Part shown: positions 15,923-23,950 of the stretch, in pieces
Layout of the letters: each line of letters starts with the position of its first letter
Numbering within the stretch: position 1 is the first letter of the stretch
From: Paludibacteraceae bacterium
GTDB taxonomy: Bacteria; Bacteroidota; Bacteroidia; Bacteroidales; Paludibacteraceae
Direction: 5' to 3'
Assembly (NCBI GenBank): GCA_017444615.1
Contig: JAFSWF010000039.1
Location: 1 to 36,427, forward strand
Length of the DNA: 36,427 nucleotides
Made by a program: the position numbers and the translations under genes
The notes under the pieces: model-generated
Database searches by the model: none
Seen by the model: the letters and a program-made list of their open reading frames with translations, nothing else
Told to the model about the DNA's origin: nothing

Positions 15923-16879
15923 TTAATTGGATGTGCTGGTCTTAACGAACGACATGATGATATTATTCGGCATCTCAAACTTATGCGTCAGTTCTACATT
16001 AGCGTTCAAATAGGAACCGGTGTTATTGGATTGGTAGATACCTTCAACTCTTCTCGAAACCCATTTACTTTCTTCGTTCTGATAATACTCAATATACTTA
16101 TCGGTCATATAAGCGGCAGACACTACCTGAACGTAAACATCTTCCAGAGACCACGTATCATACAACTGTGCGGTAATCTCATACACACCATCGCTCAGAG
16201 GCTGGCTGTTGAACACCAATCGACGGGTCGGGTCATTCTGGTTAACAAAGGTAATATCTACCGTCGTTTGTGCACTCTCGGTGGCAAGAACAGGATTAAC
16301 GCCTATCACATTGCCTTCATAATCGTAAATCGGATTTTGCTTGTTCACTAACACTTGTCCGCTCAACACCACTTGTTTCGTCCGGCTCTCAAGAGCCGAA
16401 ACCGTGTTAGCGGCCATCGTAATATCCGCTAAAATAGTAGCATCTCCGTCGCGAATAATACCAGCCACCGCTGCACCGCTATAAGAAGCCGATACTTCAC
16501 GAATATCCAAAGACGTGCCTCCGATGTTTTCGAAATATTTATCCACAAAAGCCACGGGCGTAACAGAGATGTTCACTGCCGTCGGACCTACGGGAATATC
16601 CAATGCGTATTTGCCTTCTTCATCCGTTTTGGCATTAATAAGCTTGCCCGGAGAAGCTAAACCGCTGTAGAACACCTCAACAATAATCTCTCTATTGGCA
16701 GCGGGACGAAAACCGGCAAGAATAGTGCCATTTGCCTCAGCCTGATAGCCCGGGTTATACAAAACGCGCCCCGACACTTTGGCAGAACCGGAAATCTGGT
16801 CTACGTCTAATTTGGACTGTTGCTCACAGCCTGTCAAAACCAACAGAACTGCTGATACGAATAAGAGAAACTTTTTCAT
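15923..16879 (-). CDS. Putative surface lipoprotein
   Basis: This 318-aa protein has a lipoprotein signal peptide with lipobox LTGC (cysteine at residue 18). The next residues, CEQQSKLDVDQISGS, place several polar/acidic residues close to the cysteine, which can favour surface export in Bacteroidetes. Residues about 35-105 (KVSGRVLYNPG to VNISVTP) resemble a carboxypeptidase-regulatory-like beta-sandwich. A second similar segment appears around VVLSGQVLVNKQNPIYDYEG. Function unknown. It is the first gene of a two-gene transcript with the outer-membrane protein downstream and has a consensus promoter at 16976-17006. Confidence 0.72.
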   Translation of the reverse strand: MKKFLLFVSAVLLVLTGCEQQSKLDVDQISGSAKVSGRVLYNPGYQAEANGTILAGFRPAANREIIVEVFYSGLASPGKLINAKTDEEGKYALDIPVGPTAVNISVTPVAFVDKYFENIGGTSLDIREVSASYSGAAVAGIIRDGDATILADITMAANTVSALESRTKQVVLSGQVLVNKQNPIYDYEGNVIGVNPVLATESAQTTVDITFVNQNDPTRRLVFNSQPLSDGVYEITAQLYDTWSLEDVYVQVVSAAYMTDKYIEYYQNEESKWVSRRVEGIYQSNNTGSYLNANVELTHKFEMPNNIIMSFVKTSTSN

Positions 16880-17371
16880 AAAAATTAGTAATTAGAAGGT
16901 TAGTAATAAAGATAATTTGTTATATCATCAGTTTTCCTGAATATGATTCGAGTAAGAATTTTGTGTTTTCGCCTGCAAAATTACAAATATTTTTTCATAT
17001 ATGCAAATTTTTTTTACAATTTTTATTATCTTTTCTATTTCTTGTTCGACCATGCGCTGAAGACTCGTTTTTTTTTGACAAAGAGCCGGAAGAGTTACCT
17101 CTCGTAAATGGTTCGAAAAGAGTTCGAGAAGCCTTCGTGAATGGTTCGAGAATAACCGGTACGGTCATGGCGGATAATGAACAAAATAGAAAAGAAGAAC
17201 GATTATTTTGCAAATTCTCTTGCATATATGCATGGAATGTACCTTCGGCACGCCCCTTCCCTAAACAAGTTTAGGGCGGGTCCATCCGAAGGTACGGTCG
17301 CACGAACGTGCGAGTAAGCAAGCCTTTTGCAGCAAAAAATTCAAGTAAACTTGATTTTTTTCGTCAAATAC
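16880..17371. other. Divergent intergenic region without a supported gene
   Basis: This gap of about 0.5 kb separates the lipoprotein and korA genes. It holds two promoters, one at each end, and a nested hairpin region (17239-17380). It also has a degenerate repeat at 17106-17153, where AATGGTTCGA recurs at 17107 and 17140. Short open frames exist on both strands (about 70-100 codons), but they overlap each other, lack family resemblance and one contains the promoter, so none is called. A third TTGCATATATG motif (17220-17231) is present on the + strand. Confidence 0.7.
16976..17006 (-). promoter_or_regulatory. Promoter of lipoprotein/OMP operon
   Basis: The minus strand carries TAATTTTG (complement of 16976-16983), exactly 20 nt downstream of TTG (complement of 17004-17006). 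It matches the Bacteroidetes consensus and again starts with TTGCATATATG, as at the nrnA promoter. It leaves a leader of about 90 nt before the ATG. Confidence 0.78.
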
Positions 17372-17380
17372 TTGCTTATT
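17239..17380 (+). repeat. Nested hairpins upstream of korA
   Basis: GTACCTTCGG (17239-17248) pairs with CCGAAGGTAC (17286-17295), enclosing CCCTAAAC/GTTTAGGG (17259-17276). Next come GCACG-AA-CGTGC (17300-17311) and TCAAGT-AA-ACTTGA (17341-17354). AGTAAGCAAG near 17313 is mirrored by CTTGCTTATT (17371-17380). These lie just upstream of, and partly overlap, the korA promoter. They could be operators or remains of a palindromic element. Confidence 0.65.
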
Positions 17381-17402
17381 CCATTTTTTTGTAGTACCTT
17401 TG
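17372..17402 (+). promoter_or_regulatory. Promoter of korAB
   Basis: TTG (17372-17374), 20 nt, then TACCTTTG (17395-17402) match the Bacteroidetes promoter. The -7 box is part of a perfect 8-bp inverted repeat, ACCTTTGC-AGTC-GCAAAGGT (17396-17415), that spans the probable start site. Positions 17378-17405 are identical over 28 bp to the dnaE promoter region (35653-35680, other strand). Confidence 0.85.
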
Positions 17403-17443
17403 CAGTCGCAAAGGTTGACAAATAAAAAAAAGCAATAAATAAA

Positions 17444-19339
17444 GTGAAAAACGTAGTAGTACGATTTTGTGGAGACTCGGGCGATGGCATGCAGTTAACC
17501 GGCAATCTATTTGCGCAGTTGGGTGCCGAATTGGGTCATGAGATCTCTACGCTGCCGGATTTTCCGGCAGAGATACGTGCGCCGCAAGGGACCTTGGGCG
17601 GCGTGAGTGGATTCCAGGTAGAATTAGGCGCGGAGGTCTATACACCGGGCGACAAAGCAGATGTGATTGTAGCGATGAACGCCGCTGCACTGAAGGTATG
17701 TACCTTGGGTAGTAATTTCAATCGTCCGCAGGCGCATTTTGATGATGCTTTCTCGTTATTCCACCGCCACGCGATAGTGATTGTGGACACCGATTCGCTG
17801 ACGGCGAAGGATTTGGAGAAGGCGCAATTCAAAACCGATAATCCTTTTGAGGAACTCGGTCTGCCGGAGAGTGTGCAGATTGTGCCGGTGGCACTGACAA
17901 CGCTCACCAAAGAGGCATTGAAAGAGTCCGGACTGGACAACAAAGCAATGCTCAAAAGTCGGAACATGTTTGCCCTCGGGTTGGTATGCTGGCTGTTTGA
18001 TGAACCGATGGACAAAGCCATTCATCTATTAGAGGACAAGTTCAAGAAGAAACCCGCCCTCATTGCTCCTAACACTAAAGTGATGGTGGATGGCTATAAC
18101 TACGGTTGCAATTTGGCTCTGAGTGTGAGCCAAATTCGATTAGATTCTCAATCACCAATCACCAATCACCAATCATCAATGCCCGCAGGGCGCTACACCT
18201 CTATTGCGGGCAATAAGGCGACAGCGTGGGGACTGATAGCCGCAGCGGAGAAAGCCGGTAAGCGTCTCTTCCTCGGTTCATATCCCATCACACCGGCCAC
18301 GGATATTCTGCATGAGTTAGCGGGTCGCAAGGACATGAACGTCATGGCCGTTCAGGCGGAAGATGAGATAGCCGCCGTTTGTATGGCTATCGGTGCGTCG
18401 TTCGCAGGCGATTTAGCATGCACGAGTACGAGTGGTCCGGGTCTGAGCCTCAAATCCGAAGCGATAGGTTTGGCGGTGATGGCGGAGTTACCGTTGGTGG
18501 TGATGGATGTGCAGCGCGGTGGCCCGAGTACGGGTCTGCCTACCAAGACCGAACAGACCGACTTGATGCAAGCCATCTACGGCCGTAACGGTGAGTGTCC
18601 GGCGGTGGTGATTGCCGCTTCGACGAGCGCTAACTGCTTTGATTATGCGTACGAGGCTTGCCGCATTGCGATGGAGTACATGACACCGGTGATCCTCTTA
18701 ACCGACACCTACCTAGCGAACGGTACGGCTCTCTGGCGCATTCCTTCGTTGGAAGAATTACCCACTATCACTCCGCAGAGTGTGCCCGATGAGTTGAAGG
18801 GTCATTATAACCCTGCCCTGCGGGACGAGCGCGGCGTACGGTACTGGGCTTTCCCCGGCATGGAAGGGTTTGAGCACCGTAACATGGGTCTCGAACGCGA
18901 TGGTGAACGCGGCACTATCTCTACCAACCCCCAGAACCACGAACAGTTAGTGCGTGCCCGTCAGCACAAAGTGGCACAGATAGCCAATGCCATTCCTGAC
19001 CTGAAGGTCATTAAGGGCAATGTACAAAGGGACAATGTACGATGTACAAAGGATTTATTGTTAGTGGGATGGGGTTCGACAGAAGGTCATCTACGTGCGG
19101 CAGCGAATGAGTTGGGTTGCGATCTGGCGCATTTCCATTATATCCACCCCCTGCCCAAGAACACCGCAGAGGTGCTGAGCCACTATCAGCGTATCATCGT
19201 TTGCGAACTCAACGCAGGTCAATTCGCAGCCTATCTGCGTTCGCAATTCCCCCACTTACCCATTGAACAATATAACGAAATAACGGGTCAACCGTTCTCT
19301 GTAGAAAGGATCGTCAATTATGGAAGCAAGTCAATTTAA
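17444..19339 (+). CDS. korA: 2-oxoacid:ferredoxin oxidoreductase, fused gamma-alpha subunit (KorA type)
   Basis: This subunit, with KorB, oxidatively decarboxylates a 2-oxoacid (most likely 2-oxoglutarate) to the acyl-CoA with reduction of ferredoxin. The N-terminal gamma domain (about residues 1-195) begins VVVRFCGDSGDGMQLTG. The alpha (pyrimidine-binding) domain starts near residue 250 with GNKATAWGLIAAAEKAGKRLFLGSYPITPATDILHE. Start is GTG at 17444, about 40 nt after the -7 promoter box, as no upstream ATG exists. Two repeat-encoded stretches occur: SQSPITNHQSS in the inter-domain linker (about 235-246) and NVQRDNVRCTKD near residue 527. The 631-aa length is slightly above the usual for the family. 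The 3' end overlaps korB by 20 bp. Confidence 0.93.
   Translation: MKNVVVRFCGDSGDGMQLTGNLFAQLGAELGHEISTLPDFPAEIRAPQGTLGGVSGFQVELGAEVYTPGDKADVIVAMNAAALKVCTLGSNFNRPQAHFDDAFSLFHRHAIVIVDTDSLTAKDLEKAQFKTDNPFEELGLPESVQIVPVALTTLTKEALKESGLDNKAMLKSRNMFALGLVCWLFDEPMDKAIHLLEDKFKKKPALIAPNTKVMVDGYNYGCNLALSVSQIRLDSQSPITNHQSSMPAGRYTSIAGNKATAWGLIAAAEKAGKRLFLGSYPITPATDILHELAGRKDMNVMAVQAEDEIAAVCMAIGASFAGDLACTSTSGPGLSLKSEAIGLAVMAELPLVVMDVQRGGPSTGLPTKTEQTDLMQAIYGRNGECPAVVIAASTSANCFDYAYEACRIAMEYMTPVILLTDTYLANGTALWRIPSLEELPTITPQSVPDELKGHYNPALRDERGVRYWAFPGMEGFEHRNMGLERDGERGTISTNPQNHEQLVRARQHKVAQIANAIPDLKVIKGNVQRDNVRCTKDLLLVGWGSTEGHLRAAANELGCDLAHFHYIHPLPKNTAEVLSHYQRIIVCELNAGQFAAYLRSQFPHLPIEQYNEITGQPFSVERIVNYGSKSI
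18149..18183 (+). repeat. CAATCAC heptamer array inside korA
   Basis: CAATCAC three times, then CAATCAT and CAATGCC, at strict 7-bp spacing. It encodes SPITNHQSS in the linker between the gamma and alpha domains. The family recurs at 24749-24769 and, reversed, at 30392-30419. Confidence 0.9.
19018..19053 (+). repeat. CRATGTA/CAAAGGR heptamer array inside korA
   Basis: Units CAATGTA, CAAAGGG, (one extra A), CAATGTA, CGATGTA, CAAAGGA encode NVQRDNVRCTKD. A sister array in korB (20177-20204) encodes DVQKDDVRCTE. Confidence 0.85.
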
Positions 19340-20363
19340 ATCCGATCAATACGTACGTTTCTGCCCGGGTTGCGGCGATCACGCTATTTGTATGGCGCTG
19401 CAGAAAGCGATGGCGCAAATAGGTATTCCTCCCCACCAAGTGGCAGTTATCTCCGGTATCGGTTGTTCGAGCCGTATGCCGCATTACCTCAACACCTACG
19501 GCTTCAACACCATCCATGGTCGCGGTGGTGCCATTGCCACCGGCGTCAAGACCTCACACCCCGAACTGAGTGTTTGGCAAATGAGCGGTGATGGTGACTG
19601 TCTGGCTATCGGCGGCAATCATTTCATTCATGAGATCCGCCGCAACGTGGACCTCAATGTCTGTATGTTCAATAACCGCATCTACGGTTTGACCAAAGGT
19701 CAATACAGTCCTACCAGTCCGAAGGGTTTTGTGTCGAAGTCCAGTCCTTTCGGTACGGTGGAGCGTCCGTTCATTCCGGCCGAGTTAGTGTTAGGCGCAC
19801 GGGGTACGTTCTTCGCCCGCACGCTGGATGTTGATATGCCGACGACAGTGGATTGTCTCGTAGCGGCAGAGCAGCATAAGGGTTGCTCCATCGTTGAATG
19901 TCTGGTCAATTGCGTCATCTTCAATAACGGCACGCACGCATGGATTGCTGACCGCGAACAACGCGCCGAACATTCCATCATCCTCAAGCATGGCGAGAAA
20001 ATGATTTTCGGTGCCAATAAAGACAAGGGTCTGGCAATCAGCTTTCAGCCTTCAGATTTCAGTCTTCAGATTATCGTAGTGGATGCGGATGATCCCCGTG
20101 TGCTCGTTCATAATGCCCACCAAGAGGACCCGACCCTCCACCGCCTCCTCGCCCTCATGGGACAGAACAGAGTTATAGATGTACAAAAGGACGATGTACG
20201 ATGTACGGAGAATGAGCTTCCAATTGCTCTGGGCGTCATCCGCGATGTAGAGGCAGAGAGTTACGATCAGGCCGTCAATCAACAAATCAAGGACGTGCGT
20301 AGCCACGCCAAAGCGAAAACTTTCGACGAATTGACGGCCACCCTCGAACAATGGACAATGTAG
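19320..20363 (+). CDS. korB: 2-oxoacid:ferredoxin oxidoreductase, beta subunit (KorB type)
   Basis: KorB is the thiamine-diphosphate-binding subunit of the KorAB enzyme. CPGCGDH (15-21) supplies the conserved cysteines. The ThDP/Mg motif is GDGDCLAIGGNH beginning at residue 90. GIGCSSRMP and NRIYGLTKGQYSPTSPKG are family hallmarks. The ATG lies within the end of korA (20-bp overlap), so the subunits are co-translated. Two repeat-encoded stretches are present, AISFQPSDFSLQ (about 238-250) and DVQKDDVRCTEN (about 286-297), each preceding a hydrophobic strand or helix. The 347-aa length is close to normal. No ferredoxin-like delta subunit is adjacent. Confidence 0.94.
   Translation: MEASQFKSDQYVRFCPGCGDHAICMALQKAMAQIGIPPHQVAVISGIGCSSRMPHYLNTYGFNTIHGRGGAIATGVKTSHPELSVWQMSGDGDCLAIGGNHFIHEIRRNVDLNVCMFNNRIYGLTKGQYSPTSPKGFVSKSSPFGTVERPFIPAELVLGARGTFFARTLDVDMPTTVDCLVAAEQHKGCSIVECLVNCVIFNNGTHAWIADREQRAEHSIILKHGEKMIFGANKDKGLAISFQPSDFSLQIIVVDADDPRVLVHNAHQEDPTLHRLLALMGQNRVIDVQKDDVRCTENELPIALGVIRDVEAESYDQAVNQQIKDVRSHAKAKTFDELTATLEQWTM
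20039..20073 (+). repeat. TTCAG heptamer array inside korB
   Basis: Five 7-bp units: CAGCTTT, CAGCCTT, CAGATTT, CAGTCTT, CAGATTA. They encode SFQPSDFSLQI. Same family as those in MATE, prmA, folC, nrnA and dnaE. Confidence 0.9.
20177..20204 (+). repeat. GATGTAC-type heptamer array inside korB
   Basis: Units AGATGTA, CAAAAGGA (8 bp), CGATGTA, CGATGTA encode DVQKDDVRCT. The array is related to the korA array at 19018-19053 and to the murE-mraY spacer. Confidence 0.82.
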
Positions 20364-20370
20364 AATTTTT

Positions 20371-22035
20371 ATGGATTGGTTAAATAATTTATTTTTCGGT
20401 ACGGGCATAGCCCATTCGATTTTTGTGCTGGCTTTAGCTATCGGCTGCGGTATTCTGCTGGCTGAGAAACTCAAGATCAAAGGTATCACACTCGGTATCA
20501 CATGGATTCTATTCTGCGCCATTGCCTGCAGCCATTTCGGCATGCGCCTCGACCCCTTAGTAGAGTCGTTTGCCAAGGATTTTGGTCTCATCCTTTTCGT
20601 TTATTCGATAGGTTTGCAAGTAGGACCGGGTTTCTTCTCTTCCTTCGGCAAAGGTGGTCTGAGACTGAACATGTACGCCCTCGCCATCGTGCTGTTAGGT
20701 TGTCTCACGGCATGGCTCATCCATTGGATCAGCGGAGAGAGTATCGCCACGATGACCGGTGTGCTCTTTGGTGCCGTCACCAACACCCCGGGTCTGGGTG
20801 CCGCACAACAAGCTTTCCAAGACATCACCGGCAGCTCCAACCCCAACATAGCCAGCGGTTATGCCATGGCGTACCCCTTAGGCGTCGTAGGTATATTAGT
20901 ATCGCTGATGCTCATCAAACTCTTCTTTAACATCAAACTCGAAAAAGAGGAAGCGCGCGTCAAAGCCGAGAAGGGCGAAGAGCGCCAAGTGGAGCATATC
21001 GACTTGCAACTCACTAACCCACAAGTAGAAGGAATCCGCGTACGCGATTTGGGACTGCTGACGCATGTAACGCTGCTCGTCAGTCGATTACTGGACACGA
21101 AAGGCAATGAGTTCATGCCCGACGCCGACACTATCTTACACGTAGGCGACCGTGTACGTATCGTCACGGACTCCGTCAACGAACGAACCGCCATGCTGTT
21201 GGGCGAGAAGATAGATATCCAATGGGAGGAGAAAGAGAAGAATATTCACCTCGTCAGTCAGCATATCGTCATCACCAAACCGAAGATGAACGGCAAGAAG
21301 ATCCGAGACCTCAAGATCCGCGATGCCTTTCAGATCACCATCACTCGTGTGCGCCGAGCCGGTATAGAACTGCTGGCTACGCCGGACTTGATTCTTCAAC
21401 TGGGCGACCGCATGACCGTCGTAGGCGAGAAAGAGGCGGTGGAGAAAATGGCCGGTGCGTTTGGTAATAACACCAAGAAGCTGGACGCGCCTAACCTCGC
21501 GTCGCTCTTCTTTGGAATCGTGCTCGGCGTCACCTTAGGTTCGCTACCTATCATGCTACCGGGTTTGTCGCAACCCTTCAAATTAGGTATCGCCGGCGGT
21601 TCGCTGATTGTGGCGATTCTGATTGGTGCATTCGGAACCAAATACCACGTGGTCACCTATACCACTACCTCGGCCAACCTCATGATCCGCGAGATCGGTA
21701 TCGCCCTGTTCTTGGGCGCAGTAGGGTTTGGTGCCGGTAAGACCTTCATCCCCACCCTCTTGGACGGCGGTTATCTATGGATAGGTTACGGTGTGATCAT
21801 CACCCTGGTGCCACTTCTGCTCGTCGGCGTCATCGCACGGCTATGGGCTAAGTTGGATTACTTCACCCTGATGGGACTGATTGCCGGTTCCACCACCGAC
21901 CCGCCTGCTTTGGCATACGCCACCGCACAGAGTTCGGTCAATGATCGTGCCGCCGTGGCGTATTCCACCGTCTATCCGCTAACCATGTTCCTCCGCGTCC
22001 TCACCGGACAACTGATGATACTGCTGTTTATATAA
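20371..22035 (+). CDS. AspT/YidE-family transporter with TrkA-C (RCK) domains
   Basis: This 554-aa inner-membrane protein has two blocks of hydrophobic segments (residues about 10-190 and 375-554), separated by a soluble region. That region contains two RCK/TrkA-C-like repeats: GIRVRDLGL to VGDRVRIVTD and GKKIRDLKI to LGDRMTVVGE. This is the layout of the aspartate:alanine exchanger AspT and of YidE/YbjL. TNTPGLGAAQQ and the matching TTDPPALAYA in the second half are family signatures. Transport substrate is unknown. Starts 8 nt after korB, so it is probably in the korAB operon. No heptamer insert was noticed inside, but the stop is followed within 10 nt by the border of a dispersed element. 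Confidence 0.85.
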   Translation: MDWLNNLFFGTGIAHSIFVLALAIGCGILLAEKLKIKGITLGITWILFCAIACSHFGMRLDPLVESFAKDFGLILFVYSIGLQVGPGFFSSFGKGGLRLNMYALAIVLLGCLTAWLIHWISGESIATMTGVLFGAVTNTPGLGAAQQAFQDITGSSNPNIASGYAMAYPLGVVGILVSLMLIKLFFNIKLEKEEARVKAEKGEERQVEHIDLQLTNPQVEGIRVRDLGLLTHVTLLVSRLLDTKGNEFMPDADTILHVGDRVRIVTDSVNERTAMLLGEKIDIQWEEKEKNIHLVSQHIVITKPKMNGKKIRDLKIRDAFQITITRVRRAGIELLATPDLILQLGDRMTVVGEKEAVEKMAGAFGNNTKKLDAPNLASLFFGIVLGVTLGSLPIMLPGLSQPFKLGIAGGSLIVAILIGAFGTKYHVVTYTTTSANLMIREIGIALFLGAVGFGAGKTFIPTLLDGGYLWIGYGVIITLVPLLLVGVIARLWAKLDYFTLMGLIAGSTTDPPALAYATAQSSVNDRAAVAYSTVYPLTMFLRVLTGQLMILLFI

Positions 22036-22044
22036 ATAATTAAA

Positions 22045-22188
22045 AATTAAGAATGAAGAATGAAGAAGGCGTTCTAGGGAGTTTGGTACTACGTTTGATG
22101 TCTGTACGGACTCTAATAGTTTGTACTAAACTCTATCAATGAGCACCAAACCTGCTACAAGCCCTTTCTTAATTCTTAATTCATAATT
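22045..22188 (-). mobile_element. Dispersed palindromic intergenic element, copy 2 (inverted relative to copies 1 and 3)
   Basis: The left border has heptamers AATTAAG, AATGAAG, AATGAAG (22045-22065). The right border has CTTAATT, CTTAATT, CATAATT (22168-22188). The core begins GCGTTCTAGGGAGTTTGGTAC and ends CCTGCTACAAGCCCTTT. It aligns to the reverse complement of copy 3 with roughly 85-90 % identity by eye and one gap of about 32 nt. It lies between the AspT-like and MATE genes, ending directly before the MATE TTG start codon. Confidence 0.78.
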
Positions 22189-22190
22189 CG

Positions 22191-23519
22191 TTGAATACCA
22201 TTAATCGAAATATTCTTCGCCTGGCGATACCCAGTATTCTGGCGAACATCACCATTCCTTTGGTGGGCATAGTGGATACGGCCATTATCGGTCATATCAG
22301 CGACGCCGCAGCCATAGGCGGTATCGCTATCGGTACGATGCTCTTTGATTTGCTGTATTGGAACTTCGGCTTCTTACGCATCGGTACCAGCGGTTTGACG
22401 GCGCAGGCATACGGCGCAGGTCGTATGGATGAATGTCGGGCACTGCTGCAACAAGGCATCCGCATATCCCTCATCGCCGCCGTAGGTATATGGTTGATAC
22501 AATGGTTCTTCGTCACCGCCATCCTTTGGTGCGTACCTTGTTCGCCGCAAGCTGCCGCCGTGGCACGGGAATATTTCTTCATTCGTATATGGGCAGCGCC
22601 CGCCACCCTCATCCTCTTTACGATGAAGGGTTGGTTTATCGGCATGCAAGATACCCGTCGTCCGATGGTAGTGGATATAACGGTCAACGGGGTGAATATG
22701 ATTGCCAGTTATCTGCTGGCCGTCAACGCCGGTCTCGGCGTGGCCGGCGTAGCCTATGGCACCCTCATCGCCCAATACACCGGTCTCGTGCTGGCAGCCA
22801 TCCTCTTTTATACAAGGTACTCAGCATTCAGTTTTCAGAAGTCAGCTTTCAGTTTTCAGAAGTCAGCATTCAGCATTCAGCTTTCAGATTACTTCCGTTT
22901 CAATGCGAACCTGGTGGTGCGGTCGTTGTGCTTCATGATCATTTATGTGGGGTACACGTGGTTGGCTAGTCGGTACGGCGATACCGAATTGGCGGTGAGC
23001 AGTATTTTGATGAAGTTGTTTATGTTCTTCTCTTTCTTCGTGGATGGTTTTGCGTACGCCGGCGAAGCGCTGGTAGGTAAGGCGTTTGGAGAAGCCAAAG
23101 CAGCCGTCAGCATTCAGCATTCAGCATTCAGCGACATCGTCCGCTTGCTCTTCAACTGGGCAGTGGGTGTAGGATTGCTCTTCACAGCCGTCTATGCCCT
23201 GTGGGGGAAGGCTTGTATCGGCTTATTAACCGATGACCGGTCGGTTTTGGACGCTGCGGGGCACTATATAGGTTGGCTCATTGCGATGCCGATTGTCAGC
23301 ACATTAGCGTTCATGTGGGACGGCGTCTATACCGGTGCGACGGCAGGCAAGTATATTCGCAATGCAATGATCTGGGCAGCAGCGGCTTTTGCGGTGCTCT
23401 ATGTGTTAAGTTTCCGCTTCGTTGGTGCGCAGGCATTATATATCGCTTATTTTGCACACCTCTTCGCCCGCGTGGTCTATTTAAGTGTTAATTGGAAGAA
23501 AATCAATATAGCGCAATGA
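22191..23519 (+). CDS. MATE-family efflux transporter (DinF type)
   Basis: A 442-aa multidrug/toxin exporter with 12 predicted membrane segments, coupled to a cation gradient. The N-terminal IPSILANITIPLVGIVDTAIIGHIS is the classical MATE/DinF signature. Start is TTG at 22191, since there is no ATG in frame upstream of this segment. It comes right after a palindromic element. Two repeat-derived stretches occur: SAFSFQKSAFSFQKSAFSIQ (about residues 211-230) in the cytoplasmic linker between the two six-helix lobes, and AVSIQHSAFS (about 306-315) in a loop of the second lobe. Both avoid membrane segments. The stop codon overlaps the next ATG. Confidence 0.92.
   Translation: MNTINRNILRLAIPSILANITIPLVGIVDTAIIGHISDAAAIGGIAIGTMLFDLLYWNFGFLRIGTSGLTAQAYGAGRMDECRALLQQGIRISLIAAVGIWLIQWFFVTAILWCVPCSPQAAAVAREYFFIRIWAAPATLILFTMKGWFIGMQDTRRPMVVDITVNGVNMIASYLLAVNAGLGVAGVAYGTLIAQYTGLVLAAILFYTRYSAFSFQKSAFSFQKSAFSIQLSDYFRFNANLVVRSLCFMIIYVGYTWLASRYGDTELAVSSILMKLFMFFSFFVDGFAYAGEALVGKAFGEAKAAVSIQHSAFSDIVRLLFNWAVGVGLLFTAVYALWGKACIGLLTDDRSVLDAAGHYIGWLIAMPIVSTLAFMWDGVYTGATAGKYIRNAMIWAAAAFAVLYVLSFRFVGAQALYIAYFAHLFARVVYLSVNWKKINIAQ
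22817..22886 (+). repeat. TTCAG heptamer array in MATE gene (10 units)
   Basis: Ten units, each ending in TCA: GTACTCA, GCATTCA, GTTTTCA, GAAGTCA, GCTTTCA, GTTTTCA, GAAGTCA, GCATTCA, GCATTCA, GCTTTCA. A 21-bp higher-order repeat (three heptamers) is visible and encodes SAFSFQK twice. It is the longest array in the window. Confidence 0.95.
23103..23130 (+). repeat. GCATTCA heptamer array in MATE gene
   Basis: GCCGTCA followed by three exact GCATTCA units. It encodes AVSIQHSAFS in a loop of the second lobe. Confidence 0.93.
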
Positions 23520-23950
23520 AAAAGATATTCATTAATCATTATTCATTATTCATTATTCTGGCGGTACTGCTGAGCAGTTGTCAAGACCAGGTACAACAAG
23601 TAACCGGTACATATTCGTATAAGATTAGCGGCAGCGCGGAGGTAAGCACCGACTCGGTGGTGCTATCGAATGAGCAAGGGGCTATGGACCTTATTCGCAT
23701 CGATACGACCGCTGCCTTGCTGACTTTCAATGAGTTACGCGGGGCAACGTATGTAGCGAATGCCACTATCCATGGCAAGACGATTGAACTATCGCCCTAC
23801 AAACGCAATCTCACGATTGGTTCCCGAACGTACCCCATCACTGCCTCCGGTACAGGCACTATTTATGAGAACACGCTGGTACTGACCTTATCCTACAAAG
23901 GTGAGGATGTGTCAGCAGACGAAATCTTATTGGTATGCAAAAAGAACTAA
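23516..23950 (+). CDS. Small lipoprotein of unknown function
   Basis: A 144-aa protein with lipobox LLSSC and then a beta-rich body (GTYSYKISGSAEVS to LVLTLSYKGEDVSADEILLVCKKN). That body is reminiscent of small lipocalin-like or calycin-like Bacteroidetes lipoproteins, but no family is recognised. The frame is open from 23492, but the ATG at 23516 overlaps the MATE stop (ATGA) and gives a normal signal peptide MKKIFINHYSLFIILAVLLSSC. The hydrophobic core of that signal peptide (NHYSLFII) is encoded by a CATTATT heptamer array. The gene overlaps the following adaptor gene by 16 bp. Confidence 0.75.
   Translation: MKKIFINHYSLFIILAVLLSSCQDQVQQVTGTYSYKISGSAEVSTDSVVLSNEQGAMDLIRIDTTAALLTFNELRGATYVANATIHGKTIELSPYKRNLTIGSRTYPITASGTGTIYENTLVLTLSYKGEDVSADEILLVCKKN
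23530..23557 (+). repeat. CATTATT heptamer array encoding a signal peptide core
   Basis: CATTAAT followed by three exact CATTATT units. In frame they encode NHYSLFIIL, the hydrophobic core of the lipoprotein signal peptide. Confidence 0.92.

Noticed and set aside
17220-17248. A second korA promoter (TTG with TACCTTCG)
   Set aside because: The spacing is 17 nt rather than about 20, and the second box deviates from TAnnTTTG and is part of a hairpin.
16963-17274. Short open frames on both strands in the lipoprotein-korA gap
   Set aside because: They overlap one another, include the promoter of the lipoprotein operon and hairpin sequence, and lack any protein-like features.
22086-22100. TACGTTTG inside element copy 2 as a promoter for the MATE gene
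   Set aside because: There is no TTG or TTTG 19-21 nt upstream, and the homologous position in copy 3 reads CAACGTTTG, which breaks the box.
22817-22886. CRISPR array
   Set aside because: Units are only 7 bp, directly contiguous, without spacers, and lie inside a coding frame; no cas genes are present.
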